A stretch of DNA of 48,364 nucleotides from DASXSB01 sp036506275. GTDB taxonomy: Bacteria; Methylomirabilota; Methylomirabilia; Rokubacteriales; CSP1-6. The notes beneath the pieces are model-generated. The model saw only the letters and a program-made list of their open reading frames with translations, had not been told where the DNA came from and made no database searches. Location of the stretch: positions 1 through 48,364 of the forward strand of contig DASXSB010000105.1 in NCBI GenBank assembly GCA_036506275.1, read 5' to 3'. The translations under genes and the position numbers were made by a program. Of the stretch, positions 1 through 8,112 are shown piece by piece; within the stretch, counting starts at the first letter, position 1; the number at the start of each line of letters is the position of its first letter.

Positions 1-595
1 GCGGGACGAACGCCGTCGCCAGGCCCTCGCGCCGCGCCGCCGCCAGATCGTAGTTATGGGCGGCCACCATCATGATCTCGGCGGGCGCGAGGCCGAGCAG
101 CGACACCGCGGTTCGATACACCTCCGGCCGCGGCTTGTAGCAGCGGGCGTTCTCGGCGGTGAGGACGCAATCCCACGGCAAGCCGGCGAAGCGCGCCAGC
201 TCGATCATGCCGATGAAGCTCGCGTTCGACAGCGGGGAGAGGATGTAGCGTCGCTGGAGCCGACGCAAGCCGGGGAGACTGTCGGGCCACGGCGCGAGCC
301 GCCACCACACGCGCGCGAGGTCGTCGACCTCGTCCTCCGTCAGTGACCCGATAGCGTAGCTGACGAGGAGCTCGTCGAGACGACGGCGGTAGATCGTATC
401 GATCGTCGTCCACGGGATCTCGCCGCGGTTCACCTGGTCCATGCCCGGTCGGTACGCCGCCTTCCAGTCGTCGAGAAACCGGACGCAGTCGAGCCGCAGC
501 TTCTTGCGCTCGGCGACGACGTGAAGCTCGCGGAGCACGCTGCCCCGCCAGTCGACGACGGTGCCGTACGTGTCGAACAGGAGCGCGCGGAGCAT
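1..595 (-). CDS. HAD-superfamily hydrolase, haloacid dehalogenase type II-like (3' end outside window)
   Basis: Translating the minus strand from the ATG at 595 gives a protein beginning MLRALLFDTYGTVVDW. This is the HAD motif I, with the nucleophile Asp in DTYGT. Motif II is the Ser in LSPLSNAS, and the conserved Lys lies in ARCYKPRPEVY. The order and the DTYGTVVDW start match L-2-haloacid dehalogenase/phosphatase-like type II HAD enzymes, which are soluble hydrolases acting through an aspartyl intermediate. The reading frame is still open at base 1, after about 198 residues, so the C-terminal acidic motif IV is cut by the window edge. A 197-codon frame on the same strand (647-54) is a shadow with Arg/Ala-rich, unrecognisable translation. 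The gene is divergent from rplU. The substrate cannot be told from sequence alone. Confidence 0.85.
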   Translation of the reverse strand, partial: MLRALLFDTYGTVVDWRGSVLRELHVVAERKKLRLDCVRFLDDWKAAYRPGMDQVNRGEIPWTTIDTIYRRRLDELLVSYAIGSLTEDEVDDLARVWWRLAPWPDSLPGLRRLQRRYILSPLSNASFIGMIELARFAGLPWDCVLTAENARCYKPRPEVYRTAVSLLGLAPAEIMMVAAHNYDLAAARREGLATAFVP

Positions 596-671
596 GGAGG
601 GATGCTACGGGGCGCCCACGCCGGACCGCAAATCGGCGTGACTCCAACCTGACGCGATGGCCCCTGGCCCC

Positions 672-706
672 GGGCGTTGACGCCCCGCGTGACTCTGTGG
701 TTTCAT
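672..706 (+). promoter_or_regulatory. Possible rplU promoter with inverted repeat
   Basis: TTGACG at 677-682 matches a sigma-70 -35 box in 5 of 6 positions. The -10 is weak: TTTCAT at 701-706 with an 18-base spacer. The -35 lies inside a short inverted repeat, GGGCGT-TG-ACGCCC (672-685), which could be an operator or the remnant of a terminator. The placement upstream of rplU is sensible, but the -10 match is poor. Confidence 0.35.
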
Positions 707-747
707 AGCTGTTCGTCGTGACTCGCGCCTGAGGAAGGATTTAGACC

Positions 748-1059
748 ATGGAAGCCGTCATCGCGAGCGGGGGCAAGCAGTACCGGGTGACCACGGGCCA
801 GGTGATCGCGGTCGAGAAGCTGGCCGGGGACCCGGGGGCGCCGGTCGAGTTCACGTCCGTGCTGCTCGTGAACCGCGACGGCGAGCTCCTCACGGGGGCG
901 AAAGCGCTCGGGCGGGCGAAGGTCGTGGGCGAGGTGGTGGGACAGCGGCGGGGACGCAAGGTGGCCGTGGTGAAGTTCAAGCGCCGCAAGAACTATCGGC
1001 GGCATCGCGGTCATCGCCAGCACGCGACCACGGTGCGCATCACGAAGATCGAGGTATAG
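748..1059 (+). CDS. rplU: 50S ribosomal protein L21
   Basis: A 103-residue protein starting MEAVIASGGKQYRV and ending TTVRITKIEV, diagnostic of bacterial L21, which binds 23S rRNA in the large subunit. The length is normal for the family (about 100-105). The KFKRRKNYRRHRGHRQ stretch near residues 73-90 is the conserved basic RNA-binding loop. The start ATG follows a good Shine-Dalgarno (GAGGAAGGA). It is the first gene of an rplU-rpmA-obgE-proB-proA-nadD-rsfS run. The next gene, rpmA, starts two bases after its stop. Confidence 0.98.
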   Translation: MEAVIASGGKQYRVTTGQVIAVEKLAGDPGAPVEFTSVLLVNRDGELLTGAKALGRAKVVGEVVGQRRGRKVAVVKFKRRKNYRRHRGHRQHATTVRITKIEV

Positions 1060-1061
1060 GC

Positions 1062-1319
1062 ATGGCGCACAAGAAAGGTGTCGGCAGCTCGCGCAACGGC
1101 CGCGACTCCAATCCCCAGATGCTCGGCGTGAAGCGCTTCGCCGGCCAGTTCGTGACGGGCGGAAGCATCCTCGTGCGGCAGCGCGGAACACGGTTCAAGC
1201 CCGGGATCAACGTCGGTCTCGGCTCCGACGACACGCTGTTCGCGAAGATCGACGGCTATGTCCGCTTCGAGCGGCGGGGCGACTCGCGCTACATCAGCAT
1301 CGCTCCCCAGTCCGCGTGA
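1062..1319 (+). CDS. rpmA: 50S ribosomal protein L27
   Basis: An 85-residue L27 starting MAHKKGVGSSRNGRDSNPQ, the standard N-terminus that reaches towards the peptidyl-transferase centre. The core VTGGSILVRQRGTRFKPG is intact. There is no cleavable N-terminal extension of the Firmicutes type, so no Prp protease processing is expected. It follows rplU after two bases and is certainly co-transcribed with it. The stop TGA at 1317-1319 precedes the obgE GTG by 34 bases. Confidence 0.98.
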   Translation: MAHKKGVGSSRNGRDSNPQMLGVKRFAGQFVTGGSILVRQRGTRFKPGINVGLGSDDTLFAKIDGYVRFERRGDSRYISIAPQSA

Positions 1320-1353
1320 TGTCGGACGGACCGCCTCCGGCTCCGGCCTTCCC

Positions 1354-2385
1354 GTGTTCATCGACGAGATCGACATCTTCGTCAAAGGCGGCGACGGCGG
1401 CGCCGGTTGCGTCAGCTTTCGTCGGGAGAAGTACGTCCCTCACGGCGGTCCCGACGGCGGCGATGGCGGCGAGGGCGGCAGCGTCTGGCTCGAGGCCGAT
1501 CCCGCGCTGACCACGCTCCTCGACTACCACTACAAGCGCCACTACCACGCCGAGCGCGGCCAGCACGGCCAGGGCAGCAACCGTCACGGCGCGTCCGGCG
1601 CCGATCTCACCCTCCGCGTGCCGGTGGGGACCATCGTCTCCGATCGCGACACCGGCGAGATCCTCGGCGACCTCGCCGCCCCTCAGGCGCGCATCCTGGT
1701 GCAGCCGGGGGCGCGCGGCGGGCGCGGGAACGCGCGCTTCACGTCGTCGACCAATCGTGCCCCGCGCCGCGCCGACCTCGGCCGCCACGGCGACGGCCGC
1801 TGGCTACATCTGGAGCTGAAGCTGCTCGCGGACGTCGGCGTGATCGGATTTCCGAACGCAGGGAAGTCGACGCTGGTGTCGCGGCTGTCGGCGGCCACGC
1901 CGAAGATCGCCGACTATCCGTTCACGACGCTCGCGCCCGCCCTCGGCATCGTGCGCGTGGACGCCGAGCGCACCTTCGTGATCGCGGATCTGCCCGGCCT
2001 CATCCCCGGCGCGTCGGAAGGCCGTGGGCTCGGCCACCAGTTCCTGCGCCACACGGAGCGGACGCGGCTCTTGATCCATCTCCTCGATCTCGATCCCGCC
2101 ACCGGCCGTGATCTCGTCGACGATCTCCGCGTGATCAACGACGAGCTTCGCGCCTACTCGGCCCCCCTGGCGGAGCGGCCCCAGCTCGTCGTCGTCAACA
2201 AGGCCGATCTTCTCGGCGCCGTTCCGGAGGCGGATGCGCGACGGCAACGGCTCGAAGAACACTGCGCGCAGGCGGGGCAACCGGTCATCGTCATCTCGGC
2301 CGCAACCGGCGCCGGCCTCACCGACCTCGTTCACGCCGTGGCGACGCATCTGGAAGGTGCAGGATGGCTGCGCGCCGCGAGCTAG
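1354..2385 (+). CDS. obgE: Obg-family GTPase (CgtA), ribosome assembly
   Basis: A 343-residue Obg GTPase involved in late 50S assembly and stress control. I chose GTG 1354 (FIDEIDIFVKGGDGG follows), where the Obg glycine-rich fold begins; a longer in-frame start at 1258 would overlap rpmA and add low-complexity residues. The Obg domain spans about 1-155. The G domain has GFPNAGKST (G1) from residue 165, DLPG (G3), NKAD (G4) from residue 282 and ISAATGAGL (G5). The protein ends just after the G domain, so it lacks the C-terminal extension of E. coli ObgE and the OCT domain of Bacillus Obg. Its 3' end overlaps proB by 22 bases, which suggests translational coupling. Confidence 0.97.
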   Translation: MFIDEIDIFVKGGDGGAGCVSFRREKYVPHGGPDGGDGGEGGSVWLEADPALTTLLDYHYKRHYHAERGQHGQGSNRHGASGADLTLRVPVGTIVSDRDTGEILGDLAAPQARILVQPGARGGRGNARFTSSTNRAPRRADLGRHGDGRWLHLELKLLADVGVIGFPNAGKSTLVSRLSAATPKIADYPFTTLAPALGIVRVDAERTFVIADLPGLIPGASEGRGLGHQFLRHTERTRLLIHLLDLDPATGRDLVDDLRVINDELRAYSAPLAERPQLVVVNKADLLGAVPEADARRQRLEEHCAQAGQPVIVISAATGAGLTDLVHAVATHLEGAGWLRAAS

Positions 2386-3494
2386 GGCCGGTCCGGCGCG
2401 TCGTCGTCAAGGTGGGGTCGAGCCTCGTCACCACGCCCGAGACGGGTCCCGATCCCGCGCGCATCGAGGCCCTCGCGGCCGAGATCGCCGAGATCCGGGC
2501 CGCGCGCGAGGTCGTGGTCGTCACCTCCGGCGCCATCGCGACCGGCATGGCGCGGCTGGCGCTGCCGGAGCGACCACGGTCCATCCCGGAAAAGCAGGCG
2601 GCGGCGGCGGTGGGGCAGTCGGCGCTGATGTGGCAGTACGAAGCCGCCTTCAAGCGTCATGGCGTCGCGGTGGGGCAGGTGCTGCTAACCGCGCAGGACA
2701 TCAGCGACCGCGCGCGCTACCTGAATGCGCGCAACACGCTGCTGGCGCTGCTCCGCTTCTCGGTGCTCCCGATCGTGAACGAGAACGACACGGTGGCGGT
2801 GGAGGAGATCAAGGTCGGCGACAACGACAACCTGAGCGCGTTCGTCGCCTCCCTCATCGACGCCGATCTGCTCGTGCTCCTCACCGACGTGGAAGGCCTC
2901 TACACGGGCGACCCCGCGCGCGACCCCGGCGCGCGCAAACTGGACACGGTCGACGTCGTGAACGACGCCATCGAGGCCCTCGTATGGAAGCGCGCCGGCG
3001 CCCCCGGCGGGTCCGTGGGCGGCATGGTCACCAAGCTCCAGGCCGCGCAAAAGGCGGCAGCGGCCGGGGTGGCCATGGTGATCGGAAGCGGGCGCGAGGA
3101 CGGCGTTCTCCGCCGCATCGTGGCCGGGGAGACCGTGGGCACGTACTTCCCGCCCAAGGCGGACCGGCTCACCGCCCGCAAACGGTGGATCGCATTCGCG
3201 GTGCCGCCGCAGGGACGGCTGACGGTTGACGCGGGCGCGGTCGTGGCATTAACTCGACGGGGAAAGAGTCTCTTGCCCTCGGGGCTGGTCGGCGTGGACG
3301 GCGACTTCGCGGCCGGCGACCTGGTGGCGGTGGCGGGGGAGCCCGACGGTCGCGAGTTCGCACGCGGCCTCGTGAACTTCGAGGCCGACGAGCTGCGCCG
3401 GATCAAGGGAGCGAAGACGCAGGAGATCGAGGTCCGTCTGGGCTACCGAGGCGTGGATGAGGTCATCCATCGCGACAATCTGGTGATCCTGTGA
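2364..3494 (+). CDS. proB: Glutamate 5-kinase with PUA domain
   Basis: A 376-residue enzyme catalysing the first step of proline synthesis, ATP-dependent phosphorylation of L-glutamate. The amino-acid kinase domain (about 10-265) shows VVKVGSSLVT near the N-terminus, VTSGAIATGM, NENDTVAVEEIKVGDND and VGGMVTKLQAA. The C-terminal PUA domain (about 278-370) starts at GRLTVDAGAV and includes SLLPSGLVGVDGDF, as in full-length ProB. ATG 2364 lies inside the end of obgE, and the stop overlaps the GTG of proA, so proB and proA are coupled. Proline feedback inhibition is expected from the family but cannot be read here. Confidence 0.97.
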   Translation: MAARRELGPVRRVVVKVGSSLVTTPETGPDPARIEALAAEIAEIRAAREVVVVTSGAIATGMARLALPERPRSIPEKQAAAAVGQSALMWQYEAAFKRHGVAVGQVLLTAQDISDRARYLNARNTLLALLRFSVLPIVNENDTVAVEEIKVGDNDNLSAFVASLIDADLLVLLTDVEGLYTGDPARDPGARKLDTVDVVNDAIEALVWKRAGAPGGSVGGMVTKLQAAQKAAAAGVAMVIGSGREDGVLRRIVAGETVGTYFPPKADRLTARKRWIAFAVPPQGRLTVDAGAVVALTRRGKSLLPSGLVGVDGDFAAGDLVAVAGEPDGREFARGLVNFEADELRRIKGAKTQEIEVRLGYRGVDEVIHRDNLVIL

Positions 3495-4771
3495 GCGGCG
3501 AGCACGCAGGCCGGGTGGACGTGCGGGCGCTCGTGGAAGCGAAAGCGCGCGCGGCGCGGGCGGCGGCGACGGCGCTCGCGCACGCCCCCACGCGTCTGAA
3601 AAACGAGGCGCTCGCCCAGATGGCGCGTGAGCTGGACGAGAAGGCGGCCGCCCTCATCGACGCCAACCGGATCGATGTCGCGCGCGCGCGCGGGCGCGGC
3701 CTCTCCTCCGCCTTCGTCGACCGTCTCACGCTGACGGAGGCGCGCGTGGAGGCGATGGCGCGCGGGCTCCGCGAAGTGGCGGCGCTGCCCGACCCCGTGG
3801 AGACGGTGGCGGAGGCGTGGCGCCGCGCGGACGGGCTCGAGATCTCCCGCGTCCGCGTGCCCCTCGGCGTCATCGGCTTCATCTACGAGTCCCGTCCCAA
3901 CGTGACCGCGGACGCCGCCGGTCTCTGCGTCAAGTCCGGCAACGCGGTCGTGCTCCGGGGCGGCAGCGAGGCCATCGAATCGAACACGTTGATCGCGAGC
4001 GTGCTCGCGAAGGCGCTCGAGAAGGTGGGCGCGCCCGGCGACGCCATCCAGTTCATCGACATCACGGACCGCGAGGCGGTGGCGGTGCTGCTGACGCTGG
4101 ACGGTCTCGTGGACCTCGTCATCCCGCGCGGCGGCGAGGACTTCGTGCGCTGGGTGGCCGAGCGCTCGCGCGTCCCCGTCCTCAAGCACGACAAGGGCCT
4201 CGTACACGTCTTCGTGGACGCCGGCGCCGATCTCGAGATGGCGGCCGCCATCGTGGTGAACGCCAAGGCCCAGCGCCCGAGCGTCTGCAACGCGCTCGAA
4301 ACGCTGCTCGTGCATCGAGCGGCGGCTTCCGCGTTCTTGCCGGTCGTGGGGAAGCGTCTCGTCGCCGCCGGCGTGGAGCTGCGCGGCTGTCCCCGCACGC
4401 TCGCCCTCCTTCCGGAGGCGCGGGCGGCGGCGGAGTCGGACTGGGACACCGAGTATCTCGATCTCGTTCTCGCCGTGCGCGTGGTGGACGATCTCGACGA
4501 GGCGATCGCCCACATTCGCCGCCATGGCTCCGGCCTCGCGGAGGCGATCGTCACCAACGACCGCGCGGCCGCGCGGCGCTTCACGCGGGAGGTCGACGCC
4601 GCCGCCGTGCTCGTCAACGCGTCGACGCGTCTCGTGGACGGGCAGCAGTTCGGGATGGGCGCCGAGATGGGCATCTCCACCTCGCGCGTGCACGCGCGCG
4701 GGCCCGTGGGTGTGCGGGAGCTGACGACGACGAAGTTCGTGGTCCAGGGTGACGGCCAGCTCCGTGACTAG
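3491..4771 (+). CDS. proA: Gamma-glutamyl phosphate reductase
   Basis: A 426-residue aldehyde-dehydrogenase-fold enzyme that reduces gamma-glutamyl phosphate to glutamate semialdehyde with NADPH, the second step of proline synthesis. Visible signatures are PLGVIGFIYESRPNVTADAAGLCVKSGNAV (in pieces, near residues 120-150), LKHDKGLVHVFVD and the catalytic Cys266 in RPSVCNALETLL. The C-terminus carries GMGAEMGISTSRVHARGPVG, the ProA pattern. Start GTG 3491 overlaps the proB stop (GTGA). A 31-base gap separates it from nadD. Confidence 0.97.
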   Translation: MSGEHAGRVDVRALVEAKARAARAAATALAHAPTRLKNEALAQMARELDEKAAALIDANRIDVARARGRGLSSAFVDRLTLTEARVEAMARGLREVAALPDPVETVAEAWRRADGLEISRVRVPLGVIGFIYESRPNVTADAAGLCVKSGNAVVLRGGSEAIESNTLIASVLAKALEKVGAPGDAIQFIDITDREAVAVLLTLDGLVDLVIPRGGEDFVRWVAERSRVPVLKHDKGLVHVFVDAGADLEMAAAIVVNAKAQRPSVCNALETLLVHRAAASAFLPVVGKRLVAAGVELRGCPRTLALLPEARAAAESDWDTEYLDLVLAVRVVDDLDEAIAHIRRHGSGLAEAIVTNDRAAARRFTREVDAAAVLVNASTRLVDGQQFGMGAEMGISTSRVHARGPVGVRELTTTKFVVQGDGQLRD

Positions 4772-4802
4772 CCTCTTTCCGATCCCGGGGGAACGCTGAC
4801 CG

Positions 4803-5450
4803 TTGCCCCGCGTCGCCGTGTTCGGCGGATCCTTCAACCCGATCCACTATGGGCACCTCCTCCTCGCCGACGAGGTCCTCGAGCTCCTGACCCTCGACCA
4901 GGTGCTCTTCGTTCCGGCGGCGGTGCCGCCCCACAAGATGGGAATGGACATGGCGCCCGCTGACGATCGCGCGGCCATGGTGCGCCTCGCCACCGCCGGC
5001 CATCCGGGCTTCGCCGTCTCCGACATCGAGCTGCGCCGTCGCGGCCCGTCGTACACGGTGGACACGCTGGAGGCGCTGGCCGCCGGCGGCGACGAGCTGC
5101 ACCTCGTCATCGGGTCGGAGACGTTCCTCGATTTCTTGAGCTGGCGCGAGCCGGCGCGCATCGCCCGCCTCGCCCGTCTCGTCATCATGCCCCGCGTCGG
5201 CAGCGCGTTCGACCCCGACGCCACCGCCGCCCAGAAGGTGCTGCGCGAGATCGGGGCCGAGCCGTTCGTCCACGTGGAGCGGCCGCCGGCGCCGCCGCGC
5301 GGGACCGTCATCGTCCACGCCACCTCCTTGCCGATCTCGGCCTCCGACCTCCGGCATCGCGTGCGCGAACGTCGCTCGCTCGCGTACCGGGTGCCGGAGG
5401 CGGTCATCGCCCACATCCGGGCGCGCGGGCTCTACCGGGAGGGGACGTGA
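4803..5450 (+). CDS. nadD: Nicotinate-nucleotide adenylyltransferase
   Basis: A 215-residue nucleotidyltransferase converting nicotinate mononucleotide and ATP to deamido-NAD. The N-terminal VAVFGGSFNPIHYGHL contains the (H/T)xGH adenylyl-binding motif (His15 to His18), and PAAVPPHK follows. The C-terminal substitute for the ISSTxIR signature is LPISASDLRHRV. The most upstream sensible start is TTG 4803, just before the conserved PRVAVFGG. The proA-nadD-rsfS order is common in many phyla. The stop overlaps the GTG of rsfS. Confidence 0.95.
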   Translation: MPRVAVFGGSFNPIHYGHLLLADEVLELLTLDQVLFVPAAVPPHKMGMDMAPADDRAAMVRLATAGHPGFAVSDIELRRRGPSYTVDTLEALAAGGDELHLVIGSETFLDFLSWREPARIARLARLVIMPRVGSAFDPDATAAQKVLREIGAEPFVHVERPPAPPRGTVIVHATSLPISASDLRHRVRERRSLAYRVPEAVIAHIRARGLYREGT

Positions 5451-5800
5451 GCGCGCTCTCGGCGGAACGGAAGGTGCGGCTCGCCGCCCACGCCGCTCTC
5501 GACAAGAAGGCGGCCGACCTCATCGTGCTGGACGTGCAGGGGGTGTCGAACATCGCTGACTACTTCCTCGTCTGCAGCGGTAAGTCGCGGCCCCACCTGA
5601 AAACGATCGCGGAGGCGATTCGCGAAGAGCTGAAGGCGGCCGGCAGCCGTCCCCTCCACGCCGAGGGCGTGGCCGACAGCGGCTGGGTTCTCCTCGACTA
5701 CGGCGACGTGCTCATGCACGTGTTCCTCGAAGACACGCGCGCGTACTACGCGCTCGAGCGTCTGTGGGGCGATGCGCCCTCGGTGCCGGTGGAGCGATGA
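5447..5800 (+). CDS. rsfS: Ribosomal silencing factor RsfS (YbeB/Iojap)
   Basis: A 117-residue protein of the RsfS/Iojap family, which binds L14 and blocks subunit joining when nutrients are scarce. Signatures are KKAADLIVLDVQGVSNIADY, FLVCSGKSRPHLKTIAE and GWVLLDYGDVLMHVF, spread evenly over the whole protein, and the length is typical. Start GTG 5447 overlaps the nadD stop by four bases. Downstream is a 90-base gap before the DksA-like gene, which has its own Shine-Dalgarno. Confidence 0.96.
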   Translation: MSALSAERKVRLAAHAALDKKAADLIVLDVQGVSNIADYFLVCSGKSRPHLKTIAEAIREELKAAGSRPLHAEGVADSGWVLLDYGDVLMHVFLEDTRAYYALERLWGDAPSVPVER

Positions 5801-5890
5801 GCGTGATGACCGTGAATGTGTTGCGCCCCTCAAACGTGCATGCTAGCGTACCCATCGCTTCGTTACCGCGGGGGCTCGAGGGAGAGGGGA

Positions 5891-6256
5891 ATGAAGAAAG
5901 ATCGTCTGGCGTCCTTCCGCAAGCGTTTGCTGGAGAAACAACGCCAGCTCCTCGACGAGGTGGGACGCAGTGCGGTCTACGGCAAGGACCAGGAGGACGA
6001 TTCGATCAAGGATCTCGGCGACCAGGCGAACACCGCCTACACCCGGGAATTCTTCTTCGAGCTCGGCAACGGCGATCGCCGCCTCCTGCGCGACGTGGTG
6101 TCTGCGCTCCAGCGTATCGACGACGGCTCCTTCGGCTCCTGCGAGCGGTGCGGGGAGGCGATCTCCGACAAGCGTCTGGAGGCGCTGCCGTTCGCGCGCT
6201 ACTGCATCGATTGCCAGCGCCTGTCCGAACAAGAAGAGCGCACGGCCGCCGGCTGA
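5891..6256 (+). CDS. TraR/DksA-type zinc-finger protein
   Basis: A 121-residue DksA/TraR-family protein. Residues 1-75 form a charged helical (coiled-coil) region starting MKKDRLASFRKRLLEKQRQL. The four-Cys zinc finger is CERC (Cys84, Cys87) and CIDC (Cys105, Cys108). ATG 5891 is chosen because it follows GGAGAGGGGA; a longer in-frame reading back to 5816 gives residues unlike the family. Proteins of this group bind RNA polymerase through the secondary channel or act as general stress factors. At 121 residues it is shorter than E. coli DksA (151) and closer to YocK-like members, so I give no gene symbol. Confidence 0.9.
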   Translation: MKKDRLASFRKRLLEKQRQLLDEVGRSAVYGKDQEDDSIKDLGDQANTAYTREFFFELGNGDRRLLRDVVSALQRIDDGSFGSCERCGEAISDKRLEALPFARYCIDCQRLSEQEERTAAG

Positions 6257-6354
6257 TCACCGCGCGTGCGCTCGGCGCGCGCGCCTTCCGCTGTCATCGC
6301 CCTCTGCCGCCGCTGCTCGCGCGCGGCCGCCGTCGCCGGCGGTGAGATGACCGC

Positions 6355-7290
6355 GTGAACGAATCGCTCACCTGGCTCGCGCGTGGATGGCGACTCCTCG
6401 AGGAGTTCCTCGGCAGCCCGCCCGACATCGCCGGCGAGGATCCGGAGACGGCGGCGCTCCTGCGCCGTGCGGACGATGCCCGGCGCGCCGGCCGCCGCGA
6501 CGAAGCGGCTGCCCTCTACCGGGACGTGCTGCGGCGTCGTCGCGGCGACGTGGCGGCGCTGCGCGGTTTGCGCGACGCCCTCGTCGAGACCCGCCAGTGG
6601 CGCGAGGCGCTCGCCATCCAGCAGCGGTTGCTCGCGGTCGTGTCGCCCGCGGAACGCGCGCGCGAGAACGAGGCGCTCGCCGTCGTCCACTACGAGGGGG
6701 GTCGCGCCGCCCTCGTCGACGGCCGCGTGGCCACCGCCATCGCGGAATTCAAGAATGCCGTGCGCGCGGACCGGCACTTCGTCCCCGCCGCCGTCGCCCT
6801 CGGCGATGCGCACGAGGCGGCCGGCGATCATCGGGAGGCGGTGCGCGTGTGGGAGCGCGCCGCCGAAACCCATCCCGTGCTCCCCCTCCTCGCGCGGCTC
6901 GAGCGTTCCTATCGCGACGAAGGACGCCCGACGCGGATGATCGCGCTCTATCGGTCGGCGGTGGAGCGCGCCCCCGACGACCTCTCCCTGGCGGCCGCGC
7001 TCGGTCGCGTGTACTTCGAGCTCGAGATGCTGGACGAGGCGGCCGATCAGTTCGAGAAGGTCGAGGTGCGCGCCCCCGATCTGCCCGTCGTCCACGCGTT
7101 CCTCGGCGCCGTCTTCGAGCGCCGCGGCGACGTGCGGGACGCCTTCGACGAATACCGCCGCTCCTTGCGCCTTGGGCATGGCTTCGACTGGCCGCACCGG
7201 TGCACCGCGTGCGGCGCCGAGGCGGTGATGTGGCAGGACCGCTGTCCGAGCTGCCGCCGCTTCAACACGCTGAAGCCTGCCGCCTCCTAG
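6355..7290 (+). CDS. Tetratricopeptide-repeat protein with C-terminal zinc ribbon (LapB/YciM-like)
   Basis: A 311-residue protein with TPR-like helical pairs from about 35 to 270 (for example REALAIQQRLLAVV and DEAADQFEKVEVRAPDL). A C-terminal rubredoxin-like ribbon, CTACGAE with CPSC about 14 residues later, follows HR. TPRs plus a terminal CxxC-CxxC ribbon is the layout of LapB (YciM), which tunes LpxC and lipopolysaccharide levels. The N-terminal WLARGWRLLEEFLG could be a short amphipathic or membrane-anchoring segment but is not an obvious transmembrane helix. Start GTG 6355. The LapB link is inference from domain layout only. Confidence 0.8.
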   Translation: MNESLTWLARGWRLLEEFLGSPPDIAGEDPETAALLRRADDARRAGRRDEAAALYRDVLRRRRGDVAALRGLRDALVETRQWREALAIQQRLLAVVSPAERARENEALAVVHYEGGRAALVDGRVATAIAEFKNAVRADRHFVPAAVALGDAHEAAGDHREAVRVWERAAETHPVLPLLARLERSYRDEGRPTRMIALYRSAVERAPDDLSLAAALGRVYFELEMLDEAADQFEKVEVRAPDLPVVHAFLGAVFERRGDVRDAFDEYRRSLRLGHGFDWPHRCTACGAEAVMWQDRCPSCRRFNTLKPAAS

Positions 7291-7348
7291 CTTCCTCCTC
7301 GATCGGCGTTCGCGCGGAATCGTCCGCGGCGTCGGCGCGCGCGCGACG

Positions 7349-8056
7349 GTGTCGGCGCTCACCACCGCCGCGCTCGATCTGATCTTTCCCGCGATCTGTC
7401 CCGTCTGCGCCTCACGGCTCGGGCGGGGCCGGCGCGATCCCTTGTGCGGTGATTGCTGGAGCGCGATCGATCGGATCACCGGCCCCGGCTGCGCGACGTG
7501 CGGGCTCCCGTTCCCGACGTTTGGGACCGACCGCTGCGGGTCGTGCGCGGCAGACCCGCCCGCCTTCGATTACGCGCGCGCCGCCGCCGCCTATGCCGGA
7601 CCGCTGCGCGAGGCGCTGCACGCGCTCAAGTTCCACGGGCGGCGCGGCCTCGCGCGCCCGCTCGCCGCCCTCGTGCGCGAACAGTGCGCGGAGACGCTGC
7701 CGCCGGACGTCGACGCTCTCGTTCCCGTGCCGCTGGCGCAGGCCCGAGAGCGTGCGCGCGGCTTCAACCAGGCCGCGCTCGTCACCGCCCGGCTGGCGGG
7801 GGCACTGAAGCTTCCCGCCCGCGGCGGCTGGCTCCGGCGCATGCGGGAGACGGCGCCGCAGACCGAGCTGGCGGCGGCGGAGCGGGCACGGAACGTCCGC
7901 GACGCCTTCGCGGCGTCGCCGGCCGTCGCCGGGCGCCACGTGGTGGTCGTGGATGACGTCTTCACGACGGGCGCCACCGCCGCCGAGTGCGCGCGGGTGC
8001 TGCGCCGGGCCGGTGCACGTCGAGTGGGCGTCCTCACAGTTGCCCGTGTCCTGTAA
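7349..8056 (+). CDS. comF: ComF-family phosphoribosyltransferase-like protein
   Basis: A 235-residue ComF/GntX-type protein. An N-terminal double zinc finger (CPVC, CGDCW, CATCGLPF and CGSC within residues 14-65) is followed by a type I phosphoribosyltransferase fold. The PRPP-binding loop is VVVVDDVFTTGATAAEC near residues 196-212, and RARGFNQAALVT is the family signature in the middle. In Bacillus and Haemophilus ComF helps DNA uptake; in most bacteria its role is unsettled. Start GTG 7349. The gap promoter begins inside its last codons. Confidence 0.9.
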   Translation: MSALTTAALDLIFPAICPVCASRLGRGRRDPLCGDCWSAIDRITGPGCATCGLPFPTFGTDRCGSCAADPPAFDYARAAAAYAGPLREALHALKFHGRRGLARPLAALVREQCAETLPPDVDALVPVPLAQARERARGFNQAALVTARLAGALKLPARGGWLRRMRETAPQTELAAAERARNVRDAFAASPAVAGRHVVVVDDVFTTGATAAECARVLRRAGARRVGVLTVARVL

Positions 8057-8069
8057 GCGGCCGTATAAT
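8040..8069 (+). promoter_or_regulatory. Sigma-70 promoter of the gap-pgk-tpiA-secG operon
   Basis: TATAAT at 8064-8069 is a perfect -10 box. TTGCCC at 8040-8045 is a partial -35, with an 18-base spacer. Transcription would start near 8076, leaving a short leader with AAGGAG before the gap ATG at 8113. The -35 overlaps the last comF codons. Confidence 0.75.
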
Positions 8070-8112
8070 CACGCAACAGTCCAGTCCTGATGTCCTCACA
8101 AGGAGCCCCTCC

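Noticed and set aside
54..647. 197-codon minus-strand frame at the window start.
   Set aside because: Arg-rich shadow; the correct frame is the HAD hydrolase starting at 595.
1258..1353. Longer obgE start at 1258.
   Set aside because: It overlaps rpmA by over 60 bases and adds low-complexity residues before the conserved Obg start.
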